Shown piece after piece: positions 34,054 through 41,339 of a stretch of DNA of 64,000 nucleotides. Numbering within the stretch: position 1 is the stretch's first letter; each line of letters opens with the position of its first letter. Made by a program: the position numbers and the translations under genes. The stretch spans positions 480,108 through 544,107 of the forward strand of contig NZ_FXTY01000003.1 of the NCBI RefSeq assembly GCF_900182745.1, read 5' to 3'. Under the pieces are notes generated by a model. The model was not told the origin of the DNA. It saw nothing but the letters and a program-made list of their open reading frames with translations, and ran no database searches. The DNA comes from Shimia sagamensis. GTDB lineage: Bacteria > Pseudomonadota > Alphaproteobacteria > Rhodobacterales > Rhodobacteraceae.

Positions 34054-34539
34054 ATGAGGCATGAGTTACGCCTTGGAGATTTTGAACCGGTTCAGCCGCA
34101 GGCGGACCATGACGGCCAACAGGATGTTGCGTCGGATGTGCGTGTTGAAAACCGACGATTGATGCGAGAAGCCAAGCACCGAATGGCGAAGCTGTCCGGC
34201 AAGTCAGTAAAGCCTCAAGACGAACCACAGAGCGACTCAGTCGTGCCGTCTCTCGCACAAGCCGCACCCTCCCTTTCAGAAGATGCAATTGAAGAGAATG
34301 TGCGCTGGCCGCGGCCACGGCTTTTAGCGCTGATTGTGGTGATCACACTGGCCGCAGTTGTGCCGTCGATCACCATACGCCTTATGATCTGGATGGTGGT
34401 GATGCTGTTGTTGACGGCGGTTTTGCTGGGCCCTGAACGGGCGCGGGATGCGGTCTATGCCGCGGTGCACCATCTGTCGCGCATGTGGGGGCGCGAGATA
34501 GGCATTGTGCGCCGCCTGTTGGATCGGATACCGCACTAG
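34054..34539 (+). CDS. Two-helix membrane protein, tandem pair member 1
   Basis: 161 residues starting at ATG 34054 after GAGGAG. The N-terminal ~85 residues are charged and probably disordered (DHDGQQDVASD, KPQDEPQSDS). Two membrane helices follow (PRLLALIVVITLAAVVPSI and LMIWMVVMLLLTAVLLG), then a basic tail (RMWGREIGIVRRLLDRIPH). The helical part resembles that of the next protein (PRL.A, P....LM, LL..LLG), so the two are probable paralogs. They sit just upstream of secE. I do not recognise a named family. Confidence 0.68.
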   Translation: MRHELRLGDFEPVQPQADHDGQQDVASDVRVENRRLMREAKHRMAKLSGKSVKPQDEPQSDSVVPSLAQAAPSLSEDAIEENVRWPRPRLLALIVVITLAAVVPSITIRLMIWMVVMLLLTAVLLGPERARDAVYAAVHHLSRMWGREIGIVRRLLDRIPH

Positions 34540-34669
34540 ACAGGTGCCCCTCGGGAGGCCGCCACAGTTTTTCCATAATTTGACCTAAGGAATGCCTTGC
34601 TGTCCTGCAAGGCTGCTGAGTTACATCGCGCGTTGCGATTGGGGTGTTGGGTAAAAATCGGGTTGAGAT

Positions 34670-35365
34670 ATGCAAGAGACTGCCACACCGCCTGAGCGGC
34701 TAAAACCGCCGCAATACGGCCAAGACATCATAGAACCGGGTGAGCCATTCACCGACGCGACGCTGGACACGATCCGCGCGTTGTTGGCCGAATCTGATCC
34801 GGTGCCACAGCCAAAGCCGCTGGAAGAAACCGTGTTGTTTGCCGGCCGGCGCAACAAGCGCGACAAAAATCGCGACACAACGCAACCGGAAAATCACACC
34901 GAAGACGTCGATGTGGCGCCGCAAGACCCGTCGCCGTTTCCTGAGCTGGTAGCGCCAGAAGAAGACCTGTTTGAGATCGAACGCTCTTGGCGCAGGATTG
35001 AGGTGACCGAGGGCAGCGCAAGCCGTAACCTACGGCGGTTCCTGATGTCTCCGCGTCTGGTGGCCGTGGTCTTTCTGGCGGGTGTTGTGGCCTGGCAACC
35101 TTGGTTTATTCCTATGCTGGCATTGATGTTTGTCTCATCGCTTCTGCTGGTTGGGGCCTTGATTGGACAAGATCGCATGGCGCGCATTGTGCTATACATG
35201 CTGAAGCGGTTTGTCTGGGCCGATCCATCGCTTGGTCGGGCATTGCAAAAACTTCTTCCTCACCGCTGGCATCCAGTGTTGTACCGTCCATCCTCAGAGA
35301 ATCCGATCTTTGATGGACCAATTGATCCGGGCTTTGCGGCGCGGTTGGATCGCATCAAATCCTGA
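34670..35365 (+). CDS. Two-helix membrane protein, tandem pair member 2
   Basis: 231 residues starting at ATG 34670. It has an acidic, proline-rich N-terminal half (PPERLKPPQYGQDIIEPGEP; DVDVAPQDPSPFPEL), followed by two helices (SPRLVAVVFLAGVVAWQPW and MLALMFVSSLLLVGALIG) and a basic C-terminal region (IVLYMLKRFVWADPSLGRALQKLLPHRW). The helical part is alignable with that of the preceding gene. The gene pair is 130 bases apart and reads toward secE, 99 bases further. Function unknown; presence beside the secretion/transcription genes is the only hint. Confidence 0.7.
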   Translation: MQETATPPERLKPPQYGQDIIEPGEPFTDATLDTIRALLAESDPVPQPKPLEETVLFAGRRNKRDKNRDTTQPENHTEDVDVAPQDPSPFPELVAPEEDLFEIERSWRRIEVTEGSASRNLRRFLMSPRLVAVVFLAGVVAWQPWFIPMLALMFVSSLLLVGALIGQDRMARIVLYMLKRFVWADPSLGRALQKLLPHRWHPVLYRPSSENPIFDGPIDPGFAARLDRIKS

Positions 35366-35405
35366 GATAAGTGCACCTAACGAGTGATTGCTTTGGTGTT
35401 GGGCC

Positions 35406-35434
35406 TTGAATTTGCCTGGCGGCCCAAGTATGTC
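35406..35434 (+). promoter_or_regulatory. Candidate sigma-70 promoter upstream of secE
   Basis: TTGAAT, 17-base spacer, TATGTC. The -10 is weak. It lies about 30 bases before the secE start. Confidence 0.3.
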
Positions 35435-35464
35435 GACCTCTGATCAAGGCAGAGAAGAAGCGTC

Positions 35465-35662
35465 ATGGCGAAAACCAATCCGATCACATTCATTCAGCAG
35501 GTCCGCGCGGAAGTATCCAAAGTGGTCTGGCCGACCCGCCGCGAGGTGTTGTTGACCACCGTGATGGTGTTCATCATGGCAGCCCTTACAGCTGTGTTCT
35601 TCTCGCTGGTGGATATCCTGATCCGCTCCGGCTTGCAGGGTGTTCTGGCGCTGTTTGGCTAA
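35465..35662 (+). CDS. secE: Preprotein translocase subunit SecE
   Basis: 65-residue short-form SecE with a single membrane helix. The conserved SecE segment is FIQQVRAEVSKVVWPTRREVLLTT, in which 'KVxWP' is diagnostic, followed by helix VMVFIMAALTAVFFSLVDILI. It anchors the SecY channel. ATG at 35465 follows AGAGAAGAAG. nusG follows 182 bases later, a wider gap than usual, and the gap contains a terminator-like hairpin. Confidence 0.96.
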   Translation: MAKTNPITFIQQVRAEVSKVVWPTRREVLLTTVMVFIMAALTAVFFSLVDILIRSGLQGVLALFG

Positions 35663-35730
35663 GCTGCACGTGCCGGTTGTCTCTTGAAATCAAGGGGCAA
35701 CGGCGCTACGCACTGCTTTAGAAGATACGT

Positions 35731-35765
35731 GGCGTGTGGCGATTCGAGTTGCACGCCGATTTTTT
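35731..35765 (+). terminator. Terminator-like hairpin between secE and nusG
   Basis: GGCGTGTGGC (35731-35740) pairs with GTTGCACGCC (35748-35757), three G-T pairs, seven-base loop, then six T from 35760. It would attenuate or separate transcription of nusG from secE. Confidence 0.55.
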
Positions 35766-35844
35766 GTTTCTGACGGTCTGTTTGAAGACTGTGACCATAA
35801 ACGACACTCCGGCGCGACGCCGACAATGACGGGAAAACGAACAC

Positions 35845-36381
35845 ATGGCGAAACGGTGGTATTCGGTTAGCGTACTTTCGAACTTCGAAAAGAAGGTCGC
35901 CGAGACAATTCGCACATCGGTCGAAGAGCAAGGGCTTGAGGATCAGATTGACGAAGTGCTGGTTCCAACCGAAGAAGTGATCGAAGTGCGTCGCGGCAAA
36001 AAAGTGACTTCCGAGCGCCGCTTTATGCCAGGCTATGTGCTGGTGCACATGGAAATGAGCGACCACGGTTATCACCTGATCAACTCGATCAACCGCGTTA
36101 CTGGCTTTTTGGGTCCACAGGGGCGCCCAATGCCGATGCGGGATGCGGAAGTTCAGGGCATCTTGGGCCGCGTGGAAGAGGGCGAAGCCTCCACACCAAA
36201 GCTGTTGATCAGCTTCGAAATTGGCGAGAAGGTCAAGGTCAACGAAGGCCCGTTCGAAGATTTCGACGGCATGGTCGAGGAAGTCGACGACGAGAACCAG
36301 CGTTTGAAAGTGACCGTGTCGATCTTTGGTCGCGAAACACCTGTCGAACTGGAGTTCACGCAGGTGACCAAGCAGATGTAA
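35845..36381 (+). CDS. nusG: Transcription termination/antitermination factor NusG
   Basis: 178 residues. The N-terminal NGN domain begins RWYSVSVLSNFEKKVAE and includes the typical VLVPTEEVIEVRRGKK and RRFMPGYVLVHMEM. The C-terminal KOW domain is EIGEKVKVNEGPFEDFDGMVEEVD. It couples RNA polymerase to Rho or ribosomes. ATG at 35845; the usual neighbour rplK is 3.5 kb away because five genes and a terminator intervene. Confidence 0.97.
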   Translation: MAKRWYSVSVLSNFEKKVAETIRTSVEEQGLEDQIDEVLVPTEEVIEVRRGKKVTSERRFMPGYVLVHMEMSDHGYHLINSINRVTGFLGPQGRPMPMRDAEVQGILGRVEEGEASTPKLLISFEIGEKVKVNEGPFEDFDGMVEEVDDENQRLKVTVSIFGRETPVELEFTQVTKQM

Positions 36382-36406
36382 TTCTGCTTGAGCAAGCTAA
36401 TTGAGG

Positions 36407-36436
36407 AGGCGTCGCTGTTGGAGCGGCGCCTTTTTT
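36407..36436 (+). terminator. Intrinsic terminator after nusG
   Basis: Ten-pair stem AGGCGTCGCT/AGCGGCGCCT (one G-T pair), five-base loop and six T. Confidence 0.88.
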
Positions 36437-36582
36437 GTTTCCTGAGTGTGGCGAATAAAAGGCAATTTCGCCTGTGGCAGGAATCCCCAACAACTTGGCG
36501 GGAACTCCAAAGGCGATGTCGGAAGCTGTGACTATATTACGGAAAAATTGCCGTTTCTTCGGTTGTTGGAGTTCTTCAGCTT

Positions 36583-37329
36583 GTGAAAAATTATACCCCC
36601 CAATTCGTGGCGCTTGTGAAAAAGTGCCTGCGCGAAGCCCAGCCTCGAACTACGTTGGAGGCCTATATCAGCGAAAATTTTGTGGACCATAACATCGGTG
36701 GTGGAAAGGAAGAGTTGTTCGCTTATCTTGAGCGGGTACTGTCCGATCGCAACTTCCGTGAAGTGCGAGTGGTGCGCGCTTTGCAAGAGGATAATTTTGT
36801 ATTTCTTCATCTGCATTTTGGAACCGCTGATGGTAGCGGCCAAAAAGTCTCCACGGATTTCTTCAAGCTGGATGAAAACGGGCACGTGACCGATCATTGG
36901 GGGGTGCAGCAGGTGGACTCCATTCGCAATCCTTCGGGGCGCTCTAAGATCGGGGGGCCAGCCCTGCCGAAAGAGCATGATAAAGTCGAAACCAATAAGG
37001 CGCTCATAGAAGAGTTTATGGATCAGTGCGTGATTGGACGGGACACTCGATCAATGCCTGACTACGTCAACATTGATTTCGTTATCGAGCACTCTCCAAA
37101 CTATGAAGATGGGTGGGAAAGTTTCCAAACCTTCTTTGAGCAAGATTCCTGTCCCCTAGTTTACCATGAGCGGGTTCTAACCGTTGCCGAAGGGGATTTT
37201 GTGGCGGTACTCAGTCGGGGAAGTTCTGAAGGGGCGCCACTCAATATGGTGGACATCTTCCGCATGAAGAACGATCAAATTGTGGAGCATTGGGACAACT
37301 CTGAACCGGTGCAGCCCAAGATGGAATGA
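36583..37329 (+). CDS. Tandem SnoaL-like (NTF2-fold) protein
   Basis: 248 residues starting at GTG 36583 with TTGGAG upstream. Two consecutive NTF2-like domains are visible: residues about 5-112 (FVDHNIGGGKEELFAYLERV, ending HVTDHWGVQQV) and 130-246 (FVIEHSPNYEDGWESFQTFF, ending QIVEHWDNSEPV). Each ends with the 'HW' motif common in SnoaL-like polyketide cyclase-type proteins. No signal peptide. The codon usage and composition look more A/T-rich than the surrounding ribosomal genes, hinting at acquisition. The role is unknown; it is placed alone between nusG and a TetR gene. Confidence 0.75.
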   Translation: MKNYTPQFVALVKKCLREAQPRTTLEAYISENFVDHNIGGGKEELFAYLERVLSDRNFREVRVVRALQEDNFVFLHLHFGTADGSGQKVSTDFFKLDENGHVTDHWGVQQVDSIRNPSGRSKIGGPALPKEHDKVETNKALIEEFMDQCVIGRDTRSMPDYVNIDFVIEHSPNYEDGWESFQTFFEQDSCPLVYHERVLTVAEGDFVAVLSRGSSEGAPLNMVDIFRMKNDQIVEHWDNSEPVQPKME

Positions 37330-37371
37330 GCGAAGGCGTGCTAGCATTACGGTCAGTATGGGTGGACGTTG

Positions 37372-37956
37372 TCAGTGCCGGCGGCGAACCTGATCGGTCA
37401 GATCCGTGACCATCTCCTTGATCACCGCAGCATCGGTTTCGCGCAGCGCATAGAAACACAGTCCCGCCAGATCAGCGCTCAATTGGCGGGCCAGTTTTTT
37501 GGCGTCGCTATTGGCGGGCAAGTCACCAGCGTCAATGGCCTGTTGAAAGACCGCTGCAAAGGTCGCGTCGTTCTGGGTGAGCAGATCTGAGAGTTTGTCT
37601 TCAATGGCTTGATTGCCTTTGCTGGTCTCCAAAGTGGCTTTCACCAGGTAACACACCGGCAGAGGCGCATCGGCATCGGACAGTGGGTGCGCTTTGGCAA
37701 TGAAGTCTGCGAGGCCGTCCAGCGGCGATGCCGCTTGCACCTGCAGCTCTGCCCGCAAGGCACTCAGTCGCGTTGCATAGCGTTCCAGGCTCAAACAGTA
37801 GAGCTTCGCCTTGCTGCCAAACGCTGCATAGAGTGAGCCAGGATGCATGCCGGTAGCACGCTCCAAATCCTTAAGGGATGTGGAGGCGTATCCCTGTTTC
37901 CAGAACAGGTCCAGCGCCTGATCCAGCGCGACGTCTTTGTCGTGGCTCACATTCAT
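37372..37956 (-). CDS. TetR-family repressor
   Basis: 194 residues. The N-terminal helix-turn-helix is ALDLFWKQGYASTSLKDLERATGMHPGSLYAAFGSKAKLY (about residues 15-53), the classic TetR pattern. The C-terminal domain is alpha-helical (TetR_C of the AefR/AcrR type). The start could be ATG 37956 or GTG 37950, which has better spacing from AGGGGG. It is divergent from the AhpD-like gene, and two copies of a TTGAGTGATCACTCAA-type palindrome lie between them (38001-38040), so it very probably represses itself and that gene. Confidence 0.93.
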   Translation of the reverse strand: MNVSHDKDVALDQALDLFWKQGYASTSLKDLERATGMHPGSLYAAFGSKAKLYCLSLERYATRLSALRAELQVQAASPLDGLADFIAKAHPLSDADAPLPVCYLVKATLETSKGNQAIEDKLSDLLTQNDATFAAVFQQAIDAGDLPANSDAKKLARQLSADLAGLCFYALRETDAAVIKEMVTDLTDQVRRRH

Positions 37957-38000
37957 GTCCCCCTATGTACGTCTATGCAGTGGTAAAGCCAAGATCACGC

Positions 38001-38016
38001 TTGAGTGATTACTCAA
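38001..38016. promoter_or_regulatory. TetR-type operator 1
   Basis: TTGAGTGATTACTCAA, an inverted repeat TTGAGT-gatt-ACTCAA. First of two in the TetR/AhpD-like divergent gap. Confidence 0.75.
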
Positions 38017-38024
38017 TTTGCCAC

Positions 38025-38040
38025 TTGAGCGATCACTCAA
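38025..38040. promoter_or_regulatory. TetR-type operator 2
   Basis: TTGAGCGATCACTCAA, differing at two positions from operator 1; consensus TTGAGTGATCACTCAA is perfectly palindromic. Centre-to-centre spacing of the two sites is 24 bases. Confidence 0.75.
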
Positions 38041-38086
38041 GTTGCCCATATGACAGTCACGTTGATGATTTAAAAAGGACACGACG

Positions 38087-38650
38087 ATGACCACTTTCCC
38101 GCGCCATACTGCTGACACCGCACCAGAAGCTGCCAAGGAGCGTTTGATTGCCTCGGAGAAAGCCTATGGGTTTTTGCCGGGGCTTTATCAGGTGATGGCC
38201 GACGCGCCGCAGTTGTTGGAAACCTACCAGCGCACCCATGAGGCTTTTGTCAGCACCAGCTTTGACAACACCGAACTGACCGTTGTGTGGCAGTCGATCA
38301 ATGTGGAGCATGAATGCCACTACTGTGTGCCCGCCCACACAGGCATCGCACATTCGATGACTGTCGATCAGGGTGTTATTGACGCGCTGCGAGATGAGAC
38401 ACCGCTGGCCGATCCAAAATTGGAAGCGCTGCGGACTTTTACGCTGGCGCTGGTGCGGGGGCGTGGGAATGTGAACCCAGCGGAGTATGAGGCGTTTTAT
38501 GCGGCGGGCTATGGCTCTCAGCAGGTGCTGGAGATCATTCTGGGCCTGTCGCAGAAGATTCTGAGCAACTACACCAATCACGTGGCGCAGACTGCGGTTG
38601 ACCCGGCGTTTCAGCAGTTTGCTTGGAGCCGGGCAGATAAAGCGGCCTAA
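38087..38650 (+). CDS. Carboxymuconolactone decarboxylase/AhpD-like protein
   Basis: 187 residues with the AhpD/CMD fold signature VEHECHYCVPAHTGIAHSM, giving the redox pair Cys-x-x-Cys and the downstream His. The rest matches peroxidase-related CMD proteins (LRTFTLALVRGRGNV, VLEIILGLSQKILSNYTNHVAQT). It probably reduces hydroperoxides or quinones with a thiol partner. ATG at 38087 follows AAAAGGAC. It is the obvious target of the divergent TetR regulator, and a terminator follows 20 bases after its stop. Confidence 0.88.
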   Translation: MTTFPRHTADTAPEAAKERLIASEKAYGFLPGLYQVMADAPQLLETYQRTHEAFVSTSFDNTELTVVWQSINVEHECHYCVPAHTGIAHSMTVDQGVIDALRDETPLADPKLEALRTFTLALVRGRGNVNPAEYEAFYAAGYGSQQVLEIILGLSQKILSNYTNHVAQTAVDPAFQQFAWSRADKAA

Positions 38651-38669
38651 GCGCTTGTTAGGAAAAAAG

Positions 38670-38697
38670 GCCCTCGCAGGTGACTGCGGGGGCTTTT
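38670..38697 (+). terminator. Intrinsic terminator after the AhpD-like gene
   Basis: Ten-pair stem (38670-38679 with 38684-38693, one G-T pair), tetraloop GTGA, then TTTT; preceded by an A-run. Confidence 0.88.
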
Positions 38698-38775
38698 GTG
38701 TTTGTATCGGTGCTTGCATCTTCTGGTTGAGGATGGATGGTGCTAACCGACGTAGCAGTGAGGGAGAGGGCGCAA

Positions 38776-39234
38776 ATGATTATCCGACAGGCAAAGCGTG
38801 AGGACGCGGCGGAGGTGAGTGACTTCCTGAACGCCTTGGTGGCGTTGGGAAAACGGCGGCTGCCAGCGGACGAGGATTTTGTCCGCGATGTTTATATTGG
38901 TCACGTAGACAATATTGCCTGTTCTGTGGCTGAAGACGCAGATGGCACGCTCTTGGGTATTCAAATTTTGCTGCGGGCCACAGAAGGCAATCCCTATGGT
39001 GTGGAGCCGGGCTGGGGGATCATTGGCACGCATGTGAACCCAAAGGCCGCGCGGCGTGGGGTAGGGCGCAAGCTATTTGCCGCCACACGGGCAGCGGCAG
39101 AGGGGGCCGGGTTACAGAAGATCGAGGCTACGATTGGTGCCAAGAGCCCGGATGCGCTGGCCTATTATGACACGATGGGGTTTGAGACTTTTGCGCGTGA
39201 TGCGGAGAAGGTGCGGAAGTTTTTTGAGGTGTAA
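38776..39234 (+). CDS. GNAT-family N-acetyltransferase
   Basis: 152 residues. Starts at ATG 38776 (MIIRQAKREDAAEV), which has AGGGAGAGGG upstream and matches the usual GNAT N-terminal motif; the frame upstream is unsupported. The acetyl-CoA site is HVNPKAARRGVGRKLF with R-R-G-V-G-R, and the late AAEGAGLQKIEATIGAKSPDALAYYDTMGFETFA completes the fold. The substrate is unknown. It stands alone between the terminator of the AhpD-like gene and the minus-strand gene at 39286. Confidence 0.87.
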   Translation: MIIRQAKREDAAEVSDFLNALVALGKRRLPADEDFVRDVYIGHVDNIACSVAEDADGTLLGIQILLRATEGNPYGVEPGWGIIGTHVNPKAARRGVGRKLFAATRAAAEGAGLQKIEATIGAKSPDALAYYDTMGFETFARDAEKVRKFFEV

Positions 39235-39285
39235 AAGGACATAAGAAAACCTGCCGCCTACCTAGGCCCCTAGCGGTCCTCGAAG

Positions 39286-39672
39286 TCAGATTTGGGCAAG
39301 CCCAATGAGGCGCGTGACGACGCCTTTTGCCACAATATGCGCGCCTTCATGGCAATTGAAACGGGTGCCAACTTTGATCAGCCCTTGATGAACCGGCAAG
39401 CGGTCTCGCAATACGATGTGCATATGGGCATTCATGGTGCCCGAGATAGGTGCCTCTTTTGAAAGCGGGTGGCCGGTTGCAGTAAGGAAATTCGGATAGA
39501 TCATAAAAAGGTCCAATGGAGTGCCGCCAATTGCGTACCCCGCGTCATTTGCGTAGGCAAAATCCCACCTTAATTGATTACGTGCCGGAACGCTGCGCCC
39601 GCCTAGTTCAGGAGCTAAGATTTCAATTTGTGCTTCGAAATCTGGCTCGGCGTAGACAAATTCAGGAGGCAT
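39286..39672 (-). CDS. Stand-alone EF-Tu domain III-like protein
   Basis: 128 residues with no GTPase domain. The sequence reads like the C-terminal beta-barrel (domain III) of EF-Tu: FEAQIEILAPELGGRSVPARN resembles the 'F.a.i.fL...EGGR.tP' strand, and RFNCHEGAHIVAKGVVTRL resembles the 'F.IREGG.tVGaGvVt' strand. The interval contains divergent loops (LTATGHPLSKEAPISG). It is minus strand, divergent from rplK, 243 bases away. The ribosome-binding site is weak. Proteins of this sort may interact with translation factors or be decoys; the function is unknown, and the relationship rests on motif reading alone. Confidence 0.6.
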   Translation of the reverse strand: MPPEFVYAEPDFEAQIEILAPELGGRSVPARNQLRWDFAYANDAGYAIGGTPLDLFMIYPNFLTATGHPLSKEAPISGTMNAHMHIVLRDRLPVHQGLIKVGTRFNCHEGAHIVAKGVVTRLIGLAQI

Positions 39673-39915
39673 GTTTCACTCGTCGGCAGTTGCTCCGATT
39701 TAGGCCTTACATGGCAACTTGTACAAGTCCAGGTAGATCTGCCCATTGTCCCTAGTTCGATCCCCCTTGCCAAGCCATCAAAACAAGCCTAAACGGCCCT
39801 CTATCGTCTTCGGGCGAGATTCTCTCGTGGGAGGTTTTGGCATCGCGATGCTCGATCGGACCACGCAACACGAACCGGGCGGAACGCGTTTCGCTCACGT
39901 TGAAAGGAACACCAA

Positions 39916-40341
39916 ATGGCTAAGAAGCTAGCTGGTACAATGAAGCTGCAGGTTCCTGCAGGTCAAGCCAACCCATCCCCACCCGTGGGTCCTGCGCTGG
40001 GTCAGCGCGGCATCAACATCATGGAATTCTGTAAGGCGTTCAACGCCAAGACACAGGAACTGGAAGCCGGTGCGCCGTGCCCAACCGTGATCACCTACTA
40101 TCAGGACAAGTCCTTCACCATGGACATCAAGACGCCACCTGCGTCTTACTACCTGAAGAAGGCTGCCAAACTGAAGTCCGGTGCAAACCTGCCTGGCCGT
40201 GAAGTTGTGGGTTCTGTCACCGCTGCTCAGGTGAAAGAAATCGCCGAAGCAAAAATGAAAGACCTGAACGCAAACGACATCGAGGCTGCAATGCAGATTA
40301 TCCTTGGTTCCGCGCGCTCCATGGGCATCGAGGTGAAGTAA
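39916..40341 (+). CDS. rplK: 50S ribosomal protein L11
   Basis: 141 residues: [22 protein letters not shown] matches the L11 N-terminus ([23 protein letters not shown] is visible as [17 protein letters not shown]). The C-terminal RNA-binding domain includes [23 protein letters not shown]. It binds the GTPase-associated region of 23S rRNA. ATG at 39916 follows AAAGGAACACC. It shares an A with the rplA start (TAATG). Confidence 0.97.
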   Translation: MAKKLAGTMKLQVPAGQANPSPPVGPALGQRGINIMEFCKAFNAKTQELEAGAPCPTVITYYQDKSFTMDIKTPPASYYLKKAAKLKSGANLPGREVVGSVTAAQVKEIAEAKMKDLNANDIEAAMQIILGSARSMGIEVK

Positions 40342-41039
40342 TGGCAAAGCTTGGTAAACGTACTGCCGCAGCGCGTGACGCGTTCGCAGGCAAATCCAAC
40401 CTGAGTGTTGAAGAAGCTGTTGCTCTGGTAAAAGGCAACGCTGGCGCGAAGTTTGACGAAACCGTCGAGATCGCTGTTGTTCTGGGTGTTGACCCACGTC
40501 ACGCTGACCAAATGGTTCGCGGCGTTGTTGGTCTGCCAAACGGCACCGGCAAGTCCGTACGCGTGGCTGTGTTTGCTCGTGGTCCAAAAGCCGAGGAAGC
40601 TCAGGCAGCTGGCGCGGACATCGTTGGCGCAGAAGATCTGATGGAAACCGTTCAGGGCGGCACCATCGACTTTGATCGCTGCATCGCGACACCAGACATG
40701 ATGCCGGTTGTAGGCCGTCTGGGTAAAGTGCTTGGTCCACGTAACCTGATGCCAAACCCAAAAGTTGGCACTGTGACTATGGATGTGAAAGCAGCCGTAG
40801 AAGCAGCCAAAGGTGGCGAAGTGCAGTTTAAAGTCGAAAAAGCTGGTGTGGTTCACGCCGGCGTTGGCAAAGCCTCTTTCGACGAAGGCAAGCTGGTTGA
40901 GAACGTGCGTGCCTTTATGGGTGCAATTCTGAAAGCCCGTCCTGCTGGCGCCAAAGGTGCCTACGTGAAGAAGATCGCTCTGAGCTCCACTATGGGCCCA
41001 GGTGTGACCATCTCCGTGGACAATGCATCCGCACAGTAA
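40341..41039 (+). CDS. rplA: 50S ribosomal protein L1
   Basis: 232 residues with L1 features: [25 protein letters not shown], the signature [22 protein letters not shown] and the C-terminal [16 protein letters not shown]1 in enterobacteria represses its own rplK-rplA mRNA; the same may hold here but no leader structure was recognised. Its start overlaps the rplK stop by one base, and an intrinsic terminator follows, so rplK-rplA form a closed unit separate from rplJ-rplL. Confidence 0.97.
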   Translation: MAKLGKRTAAARDAFAGKSNLSVEEAVALVKGNAGAKFDETVEIAVVLGVDPRHADQMVRGVVGLPNGTGKSVRVAVFARGPKAEEAQAAGADIVGAEDLMETVQGGTIDFDRCIATPDMMPVVGRLGKVLGPRNLMPNPKVGTVTMDVKAAVEAAKGGEVQFKVEKAGVVHAGVGKASFDEGKLVENVRAFMGAILKARPAGAKGAYVKKIALSSTMGPGVTISVDNASAQ

Positions 41040-41063
41040 GATCATAGAATCTAAGAGATTTGA

Positions 41064-41089
41064 GGGCGTCCCATTGGGGCGCCCTTTTT
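41064..41089 (+). terminator. Intrinsic terminator after rplA
   Basis: Nine-pair stem (41064-41072 with 41076-41084, one G-T pair), three-base loop, five T. Confidence 0.88.
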
Positions 41090-41339
41090 GGTTCACAGGT
41101 TTACGATTCGTGTTCTTAAACTGCTCAAAGAATGATCAGAGTGCCTTTTTGATTTGCGCTGCGGGTACCTGAATTAATTCGGGGCGCTAAAATATTTATG
41201 AGCGAGTTGGTGGAATTTCAGGCTCACCCACAGGATGTGTTTTGCAGCAAAATCCGTGGCTTATTGTGGTTCTTTGGTGTTTGTTAAGTCCTTTGGCACA
41301 GGCGTTGACCATACGTTAGGACAGCCGATAGGACCACTA
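41090..41339. other. Region between rplA terminator and the chemoreceptor gene
   Basis: About 250 bases, A/T-rich around 41171-41200 (AATTAATT, AAAATATTT). It probably contains the chemoreceptor promoter; no clear consensus element was found. Confidence 0.3.

Noticed and set aside
35366..35464. Expected tRNA-Trp gene ahead of secE
   Set aside because: Many alphaproteobacteria have it there, but no cloverleaf or CCA end is present in this gap.
39746..39776. tRNA-like T-arm sequence (GTTCGATC followed by pyrimidines) before rplK
   Set aside because: No matching acceptor, D-arm or anticodon arm upstream, and the T-stem does not pair.
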